Assembly (NCBI GenBank): GCA_018818965.1
Contig: JAHJQX010000018.1
Location: forward strand, 1 to 58,583
From: Patescibacteria group bacterium
GTDB lineage: Bacteria; Patescibacteriota; JABMPQ01
Direction: 5' to 3'
Length of the DNA: 58,583 bases
Shown: in pieces, positions 1 to 9,476 of the stretch
Layout: every line of letters starts with the position of its first letter
How positions within the stretch are numbered: the first letter of the stretch is position 1
Program-made: the position numbers and the translations under genes
Notes under the pieces: generated by a model
What the model saw: only the letters and a program-made list of their open reading frames with translations
Database searches by the model: none
What the model was told of the DNA's origin: nothing

Positions 1-1813
1 AAAAGTTTTTATTAGCATCAACTTTTAAGAAAAGCACCTCAGCCGACTCGTTAAAGAGATGTTCATAGGACTGCCCTTGTTTTCTAATGGGTAGACCGAC
101 AATACCGGTGCCATCGTTTTGAGCTTTATAGGAGAAGCCGTGACTGCGCAGTTCACCTTGGGTAGCACTGGGAATGGTATAAGTGCTTTGGACACTCAGC
201 GAACGTTCCAGTTCAATGGAACTAAATTTAAGATCATAATCTGTGTTGTATGAAGAGCCGGTGCTGTTAGCAGTGCTTCCGACAACAATCGCTCCGTCAC
301 CAATAATATCAATCCGGTCAACGCTGTGGGGTAGTTCGACCGTTTGGGTCTTGTCAGAGCTGGCAAATTTTTTAGCGTACAACTTATTTTTGGCCGTGTC
401 ATCCTGGTACCAGTTGCTACCTGCTCCATATAATAAATAATCACCAACGAATCTGTTTTGCAGAGTGTAGCCGTCAGTTTTTGGCAAGGCAGTATAGTAA
501 TCCTTAGAAGCTGTAGTTGGCTTGTTGGAGAATTTGTCTAACGGTACACGAAATAGAGCCATCTCGCCGGAAGTTGTCTCTGGATTCCACATCGCATCAC
601 CGGCACTATATTCATTTACCAAGACATTAAGATAATCATTTTCCTCTTTGAATGAGAATTGGTCGATCGGGGAACCGTCAGCGCGCAGAGCCCGAGCAGT
701 CATGTCGTCAATCTTGATCATGTAGACATAAGAATCAGGTTCGTCTCTACTTTCACCTTCTGAGCTGCCATCGGTCGAATAATTAATATCAGAAACCCAG
801 GTATAAATGGCATTAGGAGAAACATAGAAATTTCGTGAGTAGGGTCCCAGGATTGCCTTCGCTGAACAATCTAGATCTCCACTAGCAATATCGCAAGAAA
901 CAACGGTATGAAGAGTAGGATTAGAAATGTCTTGAACAGGCTTATAAATATCAGTTTTCTTTAAAATATCCTGACCAGCCGATGTTTCATTGCCGCGCTG
1001 CCATTTTTTGATTTGCGGTAATTTCATTTTGCGCTTGGATTCACCGTCGGAGTAGTCCCAGCTGAAAAGGTAATAGGGCATGTAGAAAATCAGTTTGTCG
1101 TCTACCAAACGACTGGCATAGTTGCGCGAGGAGTAGTAATCGTTGGAATCAATAAAGTAGGTGTTGGCGTGCTTGAGTTGTCCTTGATCGTTAATGCCAA
1201 AAACACCGACTTCGGTGGCCTCCATAGTGTAACTATAACCGATAATCATAATTAGTTTATCATTGATCAGCATTTCGTCGTACCAAGTGCCTCCAGTGTA
1301 TCCGTCAGGGTAAGCATCAATCTGATCTATTTTTTGTAAAGTATTACTGCCGTCACCGTAATTTTTAACAGTAAATATCCGACCGCGGCGTAGTATCACG
1401 AAATAATCTTTATAGGTTTTGACGATGTCTCCCTCATCAACCCCAGTTTCTTGTACATTAGTGATTGATTCTTTGCTACCAGCAGTATCGCTCTCCTTTT
1501 TTTCTGCGCTCTGGGGGGCAGCTGTTTCGGTGAAATCACCCATGCCTAACTCGTTGTCTAGCCCTTCACTCAACTTTTCGGCCCAGGATTTCTCTTGGTC
1601 TTTCTCCAGTTTTTTTGCGTAGTCATCAAATTCTTTGTTGCTAGAGAAATTTTCCAGCGAATTAGACAGCTTGACAGTGATTTTAGTCGGACTGTCTTGA
1701 TCTTTAAAATGCTTGTAGAGGAAATAACCGACTACTCCTGCTGCACTCATCGCAATCAACACGGCGACGATGATTGCAATGATGCAACAAGCCAATTTCT
1801 TTTTAGAGGCCAT
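1..1813 (-). CDS. Secreted/membrane-anchored beta-propeller domain protein (PF09826-like), C-terminus truncated by window edge
   Basis: My translation from ATG at 1813: MASKKKLACCIIAIIVAVLIAMSAAGVVGYFLYKHF... then TNVQETGVDEGDIVKTYKDYFVILRRGRIFTVK, typical of secreted beta-propeller proteins; frame stays open to base 1, so it is absent from the ORF track. Confidence 0.8.
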   Translation of the reverse strand, partial: MASKKKLACCIIAIIVAVLIAMSAAGVVGYFLYKHFKDQDSPTKITVKLSNSLENFSSNKEFDDYAKKLEKDQEKSWAEKLSEGLDNELGMGDFTETAAPQSAEKKESDTAGSKESITNVQETGVDEGDIVKTYKDYFVILRRGRIFTVKNYGDGSNTLQKIDQIDAYPDGYTGGTWYDEMLINDKLIMIIGYSYTMEATEVGVFGINDQGQLKHANTYFIDSNDYYSSRNYASRLVDDKLIFYMPYYLFSWDYSDGESKRKMKLPQIKKWQRGNETSAGQDILKKTDIYKPVQDISNPTLHTVVSCDIASGDLDCSAKAILGPYSRNFYVSPNAIYTWVSDINYSTDGSSEGESRDEPDSYVYMIKIDDMTARALRADGSPIDQFSFKEENDYLNVLVNEYSAGDAMWNPETTSGEMALFRVPLDKFSNKPTTASKDYYTALPKTDGYTLQNRFVGDYLLYGAGSNWYQDDTAKNKLYAKKFASSDKTQTVELPHSVDRIDIIGDGAIVVGSTANSTGSSYNTDYDLKFSSIELERSLSVQSTYTIPSATQGELRSHGFSYKAQNDGTGIVGLPIRKQGQSYEHLFNESAEVLFLKVDANKNF

Positions 1814-1966
1814 GGTTTTTTGGTTAAATAATCTAATGATTGAATTCTACTATATAATACCTCTGTGGACAACAGGGCGCGATTTATTTCTTTGCTATTT
1901 GTAGTTATTTGTGATATAATATCAAAAGTATTGTAGATTCTTGGCAAAAAATAAATACATAAAAAA

Positions 1967-4900
1967 ATGGAAAAAATTACCGCATGGCCTAAAACAGTAA
2001 AGGCTTTGTTAGGCATCACATTTTCTTTCACCCTGCTGGCAGGGTTGTTTTATTACTCCCTCGCTCAACTTGATCAGTCACCGGCCAGCGTTGATAAGGG
2101 GAATAATCTAGATTTATTAGGTTTACAAGCCAAAGTAGGAAATGGTTTGGAATATTCCCTCGACAAAACCACCCAGAGAGTCAATTTTATTACCACCACC
2201 GATCGAAATTTACCCGTTAGTATGAAACCGAGCGCCAATCTCAATTCCGGTTCGGTGGCGGATCAATTTATGGCGGAGTACGGTGGGTATTTTGGTCTCA
2301 ATAACTCTTCCCAGGAATTAGTAAAAATTAGGGATGAAGCAGACAAATTGGGCATGAGCCATGTTCACTTTGGCCAAAAACACGCTGGCGTTCCTGTCTT
2401 TGGTGGGCAAGTAGCCGTCCATCTTAGTAAGGATTTGGCAGTCACTTCCGCCAATGGTCGAATGGTACCTAATATTAATGTTGACACCAAGTCTAAAATA
2501 TCCAAAGAGGAAGCGACTAGTAAGGCTAAGGGATATTGGCAACAGCAGTCTCGGCCAGGCGATCCCGAAGTACGGAAATCTAATTTATATATTTTAAATA
2601 AGGGGTTACTAGAGAACAAATCCGACAATAATAATTATCTTGTTTGGGAGGTTGATCTGTACTTGGAGGAGCCCAATGAGCATGAATATTTCTATATTAA
2701 TGCTAAAGATGGCAATCTTGTTTACCAAATTTCTGGCATCCAACAAGCTGTCAATCGACGAATTTGGGATTGTACCCTTGGTGTTTTTACAGGCGATTGT
2801 TATATAGATACTCCGTTTGGAGGCTACATATATGGTCGATCAGAGGGGCAACCGACTAGAGGAACGAATCCCGGAGTCGGTGGAACTGATACTGATGATT
2901 TATATAATTTTACTGGCAGCCTCCATAATTACTATGCCAGCAAGTTTTCTCGCAATGGCGCCAATAATCAAGGGGGGATGGGTGATGGTTCGGCCACTTT
3001 TCCTACTAGTAGCACCTCTGGTTTGACTTATATTGATTATCACTATCTTGAACCGGACGACTCGGGCAGTTGTCCCAATGCTTTCTTTAATTCTGCCAAC
3101 TCAATTCGCTTTTGCCAAACTTATGTCACAAGCGATATTGTCGGCCACGAATATGCTCACGCTGTTAATTATTTTACTATTCGCTCGGATGCTGGGAATC
3201 CCGCTGGGCTTACTTACTCTGGTGAATCGGGAGCGTTAAACGAAAATAATTCCGACGTTTTTGGTGAGGCCTTTGAATATTACTACGAAGGCAGTAACAA
3301 CTGGGAAATTGGTGAGGATCTAGCAGCCGGAGCTTCCCGCAGCATGGCCAATCCTCCTAAATATAATTATAATCTAGGAACTAGCACACCTTATCCAGAC
3401 AGATTTTATCACTCTGGCTATTATTGTGGAAGCAGCGATGGTGGCGGGGTGCACATTAACAGCTCGGTGCCTAATCATGCTGCTTATTTGCTAGCAATTG
3501 GTGGTACATTCAATGGTTGTACTATCAGTGGTATTGGTCGAGATAAAGAAGAAGCTATTTTTTACCGAGCCCAGACCAATTATTATACTACTAGCACTGA
3601 CTTCAATGGAGCTTACAGCGCGTTGCTTTCTGCTTGCGGCGATCTTTATGGATCGACCAGCGCGGAGTGTGTGGCTACGCGCAAAGCTCTCCAGTCAGTA
3701 GAAATGGATCAAGAGGGCGCTTGTAGCAGCACTGCTCGTACTACCCCGGTTTGTGCTGACACCACCGGTCCTAGTATTTCTAGCCAAAGTCCAGCCAGTA
3801 GCGCCGTCGCTGTTGCCAGTGACACCAACATTTCCTTCGAAGTAGACGATAGCGTTCCGGGGGTAAGTTTGGGTAGTTTAAGCGTGACGGTCAACGGGGC
3901 GAGCGCTGTCTCGGGAGGGGCATTACAGTCGGGTTATTCTGGCTCAGTAGATGCTGATGGTTCTGGTGGTTATAATGTTGTTATCAATCCCGATAACGAT
4001 TTTGGCAATGGCGAAACCGTTACGGTAGTTGCTAGTGTTGCTGATGATAATGGCAATGCTACCTCGGCTACTTGGTCATTCAAAGCTATCAATATTGATC
4101 CCAAAATACTTACCACCTCTGGGCCAGGAGAAGTAACTCGCTTACAAGCCTATGACCGGCGAGGGAGCGCGATTGGTTCTGAGATAGGCAGTCTTTTCCC
4201 GACAAGTTATACCGGGGGAGCCGGTATAGTGCCGATTGACCAAAGTAACAATGGCGTTAAAGACCAATTCCTCATCTTTGCCGCTAGTAATGGTGGACCG
4301 CAAGCACGCGTGATGGGATTACGAGAGGATGGCTCCACCATTCTTAAAGGTCAGATGTTTGTTTTTGATAGCAGTATCCGCGATGGTTTATCTATGGTAG
4401 CTGGTGACTTTGACAACGATGGCTACGAGGATGATGCCGCCGCCTGCCTGACAGGTGATCGGGCTCCGGTAGTCAGAATTTATAAAGATGCAACTGGCAT
4501 AGATGGCTGGGTGAAACTTGGTGAATTCACCGCTCCCTTTGGTGCGGTTGGTTGCAATGTCGGTACTTTCCAATATGATACTGACGCCCCTGAAATTTTG
4601 GTCGCTCCTCATCATGGTCCGGCCGATCCCAAAGTCTACATTTACACTACTGGTGGTACCCTGAAAAAAGAATTCTCAGCTTACGGAGCCGGTGTAACTA
4701 ATGGTCTGACCCCTTCTGGCATCGAAGACAGAATTTACACTACTCCCAATAATGGTTCTTCTCAGATCAATGCTTTTGACAGAGATGGAGCGCGCAAAAA
4801 TTTCTGGTGGGCCTATGCCGAACATGTTCGTGGTGACTTTAAAAATGTTCCGGGCGATATTGACTTGGATGGTAAAGATGAAGTCCTTATCTCTCCTATT

Positions 4901-5041
4901 GGAGCTAATGGTCCCCAGGTCTTAGCGTTTGAACCGACTGGCAAATGGCGCACTTGGCCCAATTTCTTTGCTTTTGGCGATGAGACGCTGCGCAATGGGG
5001 TGGGAATCGCTGTCGTCGATAATTTTCACGGACAGAACTAA
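1967..5041 (+). CDS. M4 family (thermolysin-like) metalloprotease: FTP-like propeptide, Ig-like domain and GGP/FG-GAP-like C-terminal repeats
   Basis: GHEYAHAV zinc motif (HExxH), ESGALNENNSDVFGE, GGGVHINSS; Ig-like DTTGPSISSQSPASS; NGGPQARV and DFDNDGYED repeats; N-terminal hydrophobic segment. Confidence 0.93.
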   Translation: MEKITAWPKTVKALLGITFSFTLLAGLFYYSLAQLDQSPASVDKGNNLDLLGLQAKVGNGLEYSLDKTTQRVNFITTTDRNLPVSMKPSANLNSGSVADQFMAEYGGYFGLNNSSQELVKIRDEADKLGMSHVHFGQKHAGVPVFGGQVAVHLSKDLAVTSANGRMVPNINVDTKSKISKEEATSKAKGYWQQQSRPGDPEVRKSNLYILNKGLLENKSDNNNYLVWEVDLYLEEPNEHEYFYINAKDGNLVYQISGIQQAVNRRIWDCTLGVFTGDCYIDTPFGGYIYGRSEGQPTRGTNPGVGGTDTDDLYNFTGSLHNYYASKFSRNGANNQGGMGDGSATFPTSSTSGLTYIDYHYLEPDDSGSCPNAFFNSANSIRFCQTYVTSDIVGHEYAHAVNYFTIRSDAGNPAGLTYSGESGALNENNSDVFGEAFEYYYEGSNNWEIGEDLAAGASRSMANPPKYNYNLGTSTPYPDRFYHSGYYCGSSDGGGVHINSSVPNHAAYLLAIGGTFNGCTISGIGRDKEEAIFYRAQTNYYTTSTDFNGAYSALLSACGDLYGSTSAECVATRKALQSVEMDQEGACSSTARTTPVCADTTGPSISSQSPASSAVAVASDTNISFEVDDSVPGVSLGSLSVTVNGASAVSGGALQSGYSGSVDADGSGGYNVVINPDNDFGNGETVTVVASVADDNGNATSATWSFKAINIDPKILTTSGPGEVTRLQAYDRRGSAIGSEIGSLFPTSYTGGAGIVPIDQSNNGVKDQFLIFAASNGGPQARVMGLREDGSTILKGQMFVFDSSIRDGLSMVAGDFDNDGYEDDAAACLTGDRAPVVRIYKDATGIDGWVKLGEFTAPFGAVGCNVGTFQYDTDAPEILVAPHHGPADPKVYIYTTGGTLKKEFSAYGAGVTNGLTPSGIEDRIYTTPNNGSSQINAFDRDGARKNFWWAYAEHVRGDFKNVPGDIDLDGKDEVLISPIGANGPQVLAFEPTGKWRTWPNFFAFGDETLRNGVGIAVVDNFHGQN

Positions 5042-5061
5042 ATAACAAATACAAAATAAAA

Positions 5062-8000
5062 ATGAAAAAATTGTCAACATCGCCCCGCTGGGTAACAATT
5101 GGTGGAAGTTTGGTTTTAGGTGCGGTTTTATTGGGGGGAGTGCTTTTTTATACTCAAGCAAGGTTATCAACCGCTCAAGCAGAGGAGTCTCTAATTTCAG
5201 CTAGTCCGGCTGTTCTGGCAAACAAAGGATTAGATTATAAAGTAGATCGTAGTACCGGTCAGGTCGATTATATCGCTAGCCAGACTGGCAGTATCCCGAT
5301 CGAGCTAACAGGGTTAGCTGAGCTAAGTTCTCAGACAGTAGCTGATCAATTCCTAGCTGAATATGGTAGCTACTTTGGCTTGCGTGATCCAGCCACAGAA
5401 CTAGCTGTAGTCGAGAACAAGCAAGACAAACTAAAGATGAGTCACGCTGTCTATAACCAGCTGTACAAAGGCCTACCCGTTTTTGGTGGTCAGCTGATCG
5501 TTCATTTAGACAGTACAAATGCAATCCAATCGGCTAACGGTCAAGTCATTCCCAATGTTGACCTTGATGTTAATCCCAAGATCAACCAGGAAAGTGCAGC
5601 CGATAAGGCCAAGCAGAAGTGGCAAGAGCAGTTTAAGCTAAATGAAGCGCAAGTAATCTCCACTGGCTTGAAAGTATTCAATAGAGGTCTTCTAGAAAAC
5701 AAATCTGGCCAACCCAACCAGCTAGTGTGGGAAATTGAATTATATGACAAAGGTTCTCACCAGCACGAGTACTATTATATTGATGCCCAGCGAGGAGATT
5801 TAATATATCAGATTACTGGTCGCAAGGATATTTATCGCCGGACCACTGATTGTTCTCGCGGTAGTTATTCCTGTGACCTTGATATTTTAAATGGCGGTTA
5901 TTACTACGGTCGTTCTGAGGGTCAACCGGTTCGGGGAGCTAATCCCTTATATGGTCTGACTGATGTTGATGATCTCTATGATATGATGGGGTCAACTCAC
6001 CAGTATTTTTCTGATACCTATGGCCGGGACGGTGCCAACGACCAAGGAGGCCTGGGTGATGATGTCTATAGCGCCTACGGCAATACCGATGGCTATACTT
6101 ATATTGATTACTATCCCATCGATCAAGGCTGTCCCAATGCCTACAACGATGGCTTTTCGATTAACTTTTGTGAAGGCTTAGTTTACAACGACGTGGTGGG
6201 TCATGAGTACGGACATGGGGTGGTGAATTTCTCTGTTTCTAATGGGTTGACATATGCTTATGAGTCAGGCGCACTTCACGAAGCTTACGCCGATATTTTT
6301 GGCGAAGCATTGGAGTATTATCGTACTGGGGCTAATGACTGGTTGATGGGAGCAGAGATAAATGTTCCTGGCTTGAGTTCGCCAATCCGTAGCTTAATTG
6401 ATCCTGGTAGTGTAAATAGTGGTCTGGGCTTTGGCCCCGAAACGTTCTACGATTCTAATTTTTACTGTGGTAGTGGTGATGGCGGTGGTGTTCATCATAA
6501 CAGCACGGTAGTATCCCACGCAGCTTATCTGATGGCAATGGGCGGCACTCATAATGGTTGTACCATTAGTGCTATTGGTCGAGACAAAGAGGAACAAATC
6601 TATTATCGAGCGTTAACTACTTATTTTACTAGCAGCACTGATTTCAATGATGCTTATACTGCGCTCAACTCGGCTTGTACTGATCTCTATGGTTCAGCTA
6701 GTGACGAGTGCGTGAATACCCGCCAAGCTTTACAGGCAGTAGAGATAGATCAGGGTGGAGCTTGTAGTAGTCAAGCGCGCACGACGCCAATTTGTGCCGT
6801 CTCTACCACTAGTTCACCCCCGACCATCACTAACCAAAGTCCAGCTGATGGTGATACTGTAGTGGACAAAGATAGTGATATTTATCTTGAAACACATAGC
6901 AATGCCATTGGTATAAATCCCAGTAGTTTAAATGTTACCATTGAAGGTCGGGCAATTATTTCCAGCGGGTTACCACAGACAGGACATGATGTAACATTTG
7001 ATTACAATAACTCCGGTGGTTATGACATCACAATTAATCCCAATAGTAGTTTTAGTTATGGACAATCAGTGCAGGTAGTAGCTAGGGCGGCTGATTATAA
7101 CGGCAACCTTGTTTCTTCTACTTGGTCATTTACTGTGGTTGATATTGATCCCAAAATTCTTTCTACCTCTGGTCCCGGCGAAATTACTCGTTTACAAGCT
7201 TATAATCGTCAAGGAAGTAAAGTTGGTTCCGAGATTGGTGGTCTTTTTCCCACTAGCTATACGGGAGGAGCCGGGATAGTAGCCATTGACCAAAGCAACA
7301 ACGGCGTTAAGGATCAATTTTTAATTTTTGCTGCCAGCAATGGTGGTCCGCAAGCGCGGGTGATGGGTTTGCGCTCTGATGGCTCGACCGTACTCAAGGG
7401 GCAAATGTTTGTTTTTAACAGCAGTATCCGTGATGGTTTATCTATGGTAGCTGGTGACTTTGACAGTGATGGTTTTGAAGATGATGTGGCGGCTTGTTTG
7501 ACGGGAGATCGTGCACCGGAGGTGAGGATTTATAAAGATGCCACCGGAACAGATAATTGGCAACTGCTTAATAGATTTACGGCTGCTTTTGGCAGTGTCG
7601 GCTGCAATCTTTCTACCTTTCAATATGACACTGGCGTTGTCGAGTTGTTAGTTACTCCTCATCATGGTCCCGCTAGTCCCAAAGTGTATATTTATACTGT
7701 CGGCGGTACTCTTAAGAAAAGATTTACTGCTTACGGATCGGGGGTAACCAATGGCCTGACCCCTTCTGGTATCGAGGATCGTATTTATACCACTCCTAAT
7801 AACGGTTCTTCCCAGGTGTTGGCGTTTGACAGAAATGGCACCCAGAAAAATTTCTGGTGGGCTTACGCTGAGCATGTCCGTGGTGATTTTAAAAACGTTC
7901 CTGGTGATATTGATTTAGACGGTAAAGATGAGATTCTAATTTCTCCGATAGGCGCAAATGGTCCTCAAGTGCTAGCCTTTGAAGCTACTGGCAAGTGGCG

Positions 8001-8091
8001 CACTTGGCCTAACTTTTTTGCCTTTGGCGATGAGACACTGAGAAATGGAGTGGGGATTGCGGTGGTAGAGAATTGGCACGGGGTGAATTAA
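5062..8091 (+). CDS. M4 family metalloprotease, tandem paralog of the preceding gene
   Basis: GHEYGHGV, ESGALHEAYADIFGE, GGGVHHNST; collinear with the 1967-5041 product along its full length. Confidence 0.93.
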   Translation: MKKLSTSPRWVTIGGSLVLGAVLLGGVLFYTQARLSTAQAEESLISASPAVLANKGLDYKVDRSTGQVDYIASQTGSIPIELTGLAELSSQTVADQFLAEYGSYFGLRDPATELAVVENKQDKLKMSHAVYNQLYKGLPVFGGQLIVHLDSTNAIQSANGQVIPNVDLDVNPKINQESAADKAKQKWQEQFKLNEAQVISTGLKVFNRGLLENKSGQPNQLVWEIELYDKGSHQHEYYYIDAQRGDLIYQITGRKDIYRRTTDCSRGSYSCDLDILNGGYYYGRSEGQPVRGANPLYGLTDVDDLYDMMGSTHQYFSDTYGRDGANDQGGLGDDVYSAYGNTDGYTYIDYYPIDQGCPNAYNDGFSINFCEGLVYNDVVGHEYGHGVVNFSVSNGLTYAYESGALHEAYADIFGEALEYYRTGANDWLMGAEINVPGLSSPIRSLIDPGSVNSGLGFGPETFYDSNFYCGSGDGGGVHHNSTVVSHAAYLMAMGGTHNGCTISAIGRDKEEQIYYRALTTYFTSSTDFNDAYTALNSACTDLYGSASDECVNTRQALQAVEIDQGGACSSQARTTPICAVSTTSSPPTITNQSPADGDTVVDKDSDIYLETHSNAIGINPSSLNVTIEGRAIISSGLPQTGHDVTFDYNNSGGYDITINPNSSFSYGQSVQVVARAADYNGNLVSSTWSFTVVDIDPKILSTSGPGEITRLQAYNRQGSKVGSEIGGLFPTSYTGGAGIVAIDQSNNGVKDQFLIFAASNGGPQARVMGLRSDGSTVLKGQMFVFNSSIRDGLSMVAGDFDSDGFEDDVAACLTGDRAPEVRIYKDATGTDNWQLLNRFTAAFGSVGCNLSTFQYDTGVVELLVTPHHGPASPKVYIYTVGGTLKKRFTAYGSGVTNGLTPSGIEDRIYTTPNNGSSQVLAFDRNGTQKNFWWAYAEHVRGDFKNVPGDIDLDGKDEILISPIGANGPQVLAFEATGKWRTWPNFFAFGDETLRNGVGIAVVENWHGVN

Positions 8092-8112
8092 GTTTTTGTG
8101 AAAGTATGAACT

Positions 8113-8142
8113 AAAGGGGCGATTATGATTTCGCCTCTTTTT
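8113..8142. terminator. Intrinsic terminator between convergent genes
   Basis: AAAGGGGCG-attatgattt-CGCCTCTTTTT hairpin with T tract. Confidence 0.6.
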
Positions 8143-9298
8143 GATTGGACAACTTTTTGCTACCGGTAAAGTATTCCTTGAGGACGAAAATTATTACTAG
8201 CATTCCGATCAGAGCAATTGGCATTACGTGGCGTAGTTCTACGCCGGAATAGACTAAGGCAGCAGCTGATAGAAGAGCAACCAGTCCACCGACATCCCAA
8301 CCCGTCTCACCAAAAGTCTGAAACCAAAGTCGGCTACGGCTTTTTTGCGCTAGGTTGTAATAGCCTGTCTCAGTCGGCACGTTGAAAAAGCAAAGAGCCA
8401 GAGCCATAACGACTTCGAAAATTATGATTGCTAGGATATCAGAAATAAAAAACGAACGAGCGATAATAACAATCGTCAGCAAGACTCCAGCGATGAGAAT
8501 ATTTATCCAACCCTTACCCTTGTCAGTCAAATGTCCCAGAAGGAGAGAGAAAACAATCATCAGTAAAAGTTCCATCCCCATTAACCAACCAAAGATGGAA
8601 ATTTCGCCTACTAGGATAAATAATACAATTATCCAGAGAAATTCGTGAGCCGTATAAAGTAAACTCCAGCCCGCGTAAACCCAAAATCCGTGATGATCAG
8701 TTTTCTTAAAAGCCTGGCTGTAGTTTAATTTTATATCTTTTGGGATATTGGGGGTAAAAAGAAGGGGGAAAATAGCCAAGATCATAACAAATATTGTCAC
8801 AAAATAGATTGCCCCAAAACCAAAACGATCAGCCAGGAAGCCACCTAAAATTGGAGCCGCCGCCGCCATTAGAGTTATAAAGGATTCACGTGCTCCTAAC
8901 TGCTTACCGCGATGTTCGTTGTCGCCTAAGGTAGTGAAAAAAACATGATAGGGTAGCCAATAGAGGTTATCGATAATGGCAAAATAGACAATAAAAGCTA
9001 ACAGCCAAAACCCTAGGCTTTCCACCTGGGCGATAATCGCAAAAATACCGGGATAGAGAAGAGTACCAATTATTAATCCCTTCTTGATACCGATTGCCTG
9101 AATTAATTTTAAGGCAAGCGGCCTAACTACCAGTCTAGCTGTGTGCACTGCTGCCCAGATTAGCAGTACTATGGGCAAAGATAAACCTTGCTGCAGGAAA
9201 TAAATTGCTCCGAAAATATAAATAACATTGTCACCAAAAGCCACCAAGCCGGCATGGAGGTTGAGAAGGTTAATATTTTTATTCTCCAGAAATCCCAT
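8123..9298 (-). CDS. MFS transporter
   Basis: 391 aa, about 12 hydrophobic segments, MFS-like loops (GGFLADRFGFG). Confidence 0.8.
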   Translation of the reverse strand: MGFLENKNINLLNLHAGLVAFGDNVIYIFGAIYFLQQGLSLPIVLLIWAAVHTARLVVRPLALKLIQAIGIKKGLIIGTLLYPGIFAIIAQVESLGFWLLAFIVYFAIIDNLYWLPYHVFFTTLGDNEHRGKQLGARESFITLMAAAAPILGGFLADRFGFGAIYFVTIFVMILAIFPLLFTPNIPKDIKLNYSQAFKKTDHHGFWVYAGWSLLYTAHEFLWIIVLFILVGEISIFGWLMGMELLLMIVFSLLLGHLTDKGKGWINILIAGVLLTIVIIARSFFISDILAIIIFEVVMALALCFFNVPTETGYYNLAQKSRSRLWFQTFGETGWDVGGLVALLSAAALVYSGVELRHVMPIALIGMLVIIFVLKEYFTGSKKLSNQKEAKS

Positions 9299-9476
9299 TT
9301 TGTTATTATATTAACAATTGTATGAGTTTTCTGGGCTTTAGGGAAGGCGTTTACCAGTTTTTTAGGCAAAGGGCGCGTAATTTACTCTAGACTAGAGGCA
9401 AGAAATATGTTATACTTACGGTAGCAGTTGAGAGTTTTCTTGTTTCCGATAAAAAACAAAAATAAAAACAAATATC

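Noticed and set aside
1756-2031. 91-aa minus-strand ORF across the divergent promoter region
   Set aside because: Overlaps the starts of two well-supported genes; out of frame with the propeller protein.
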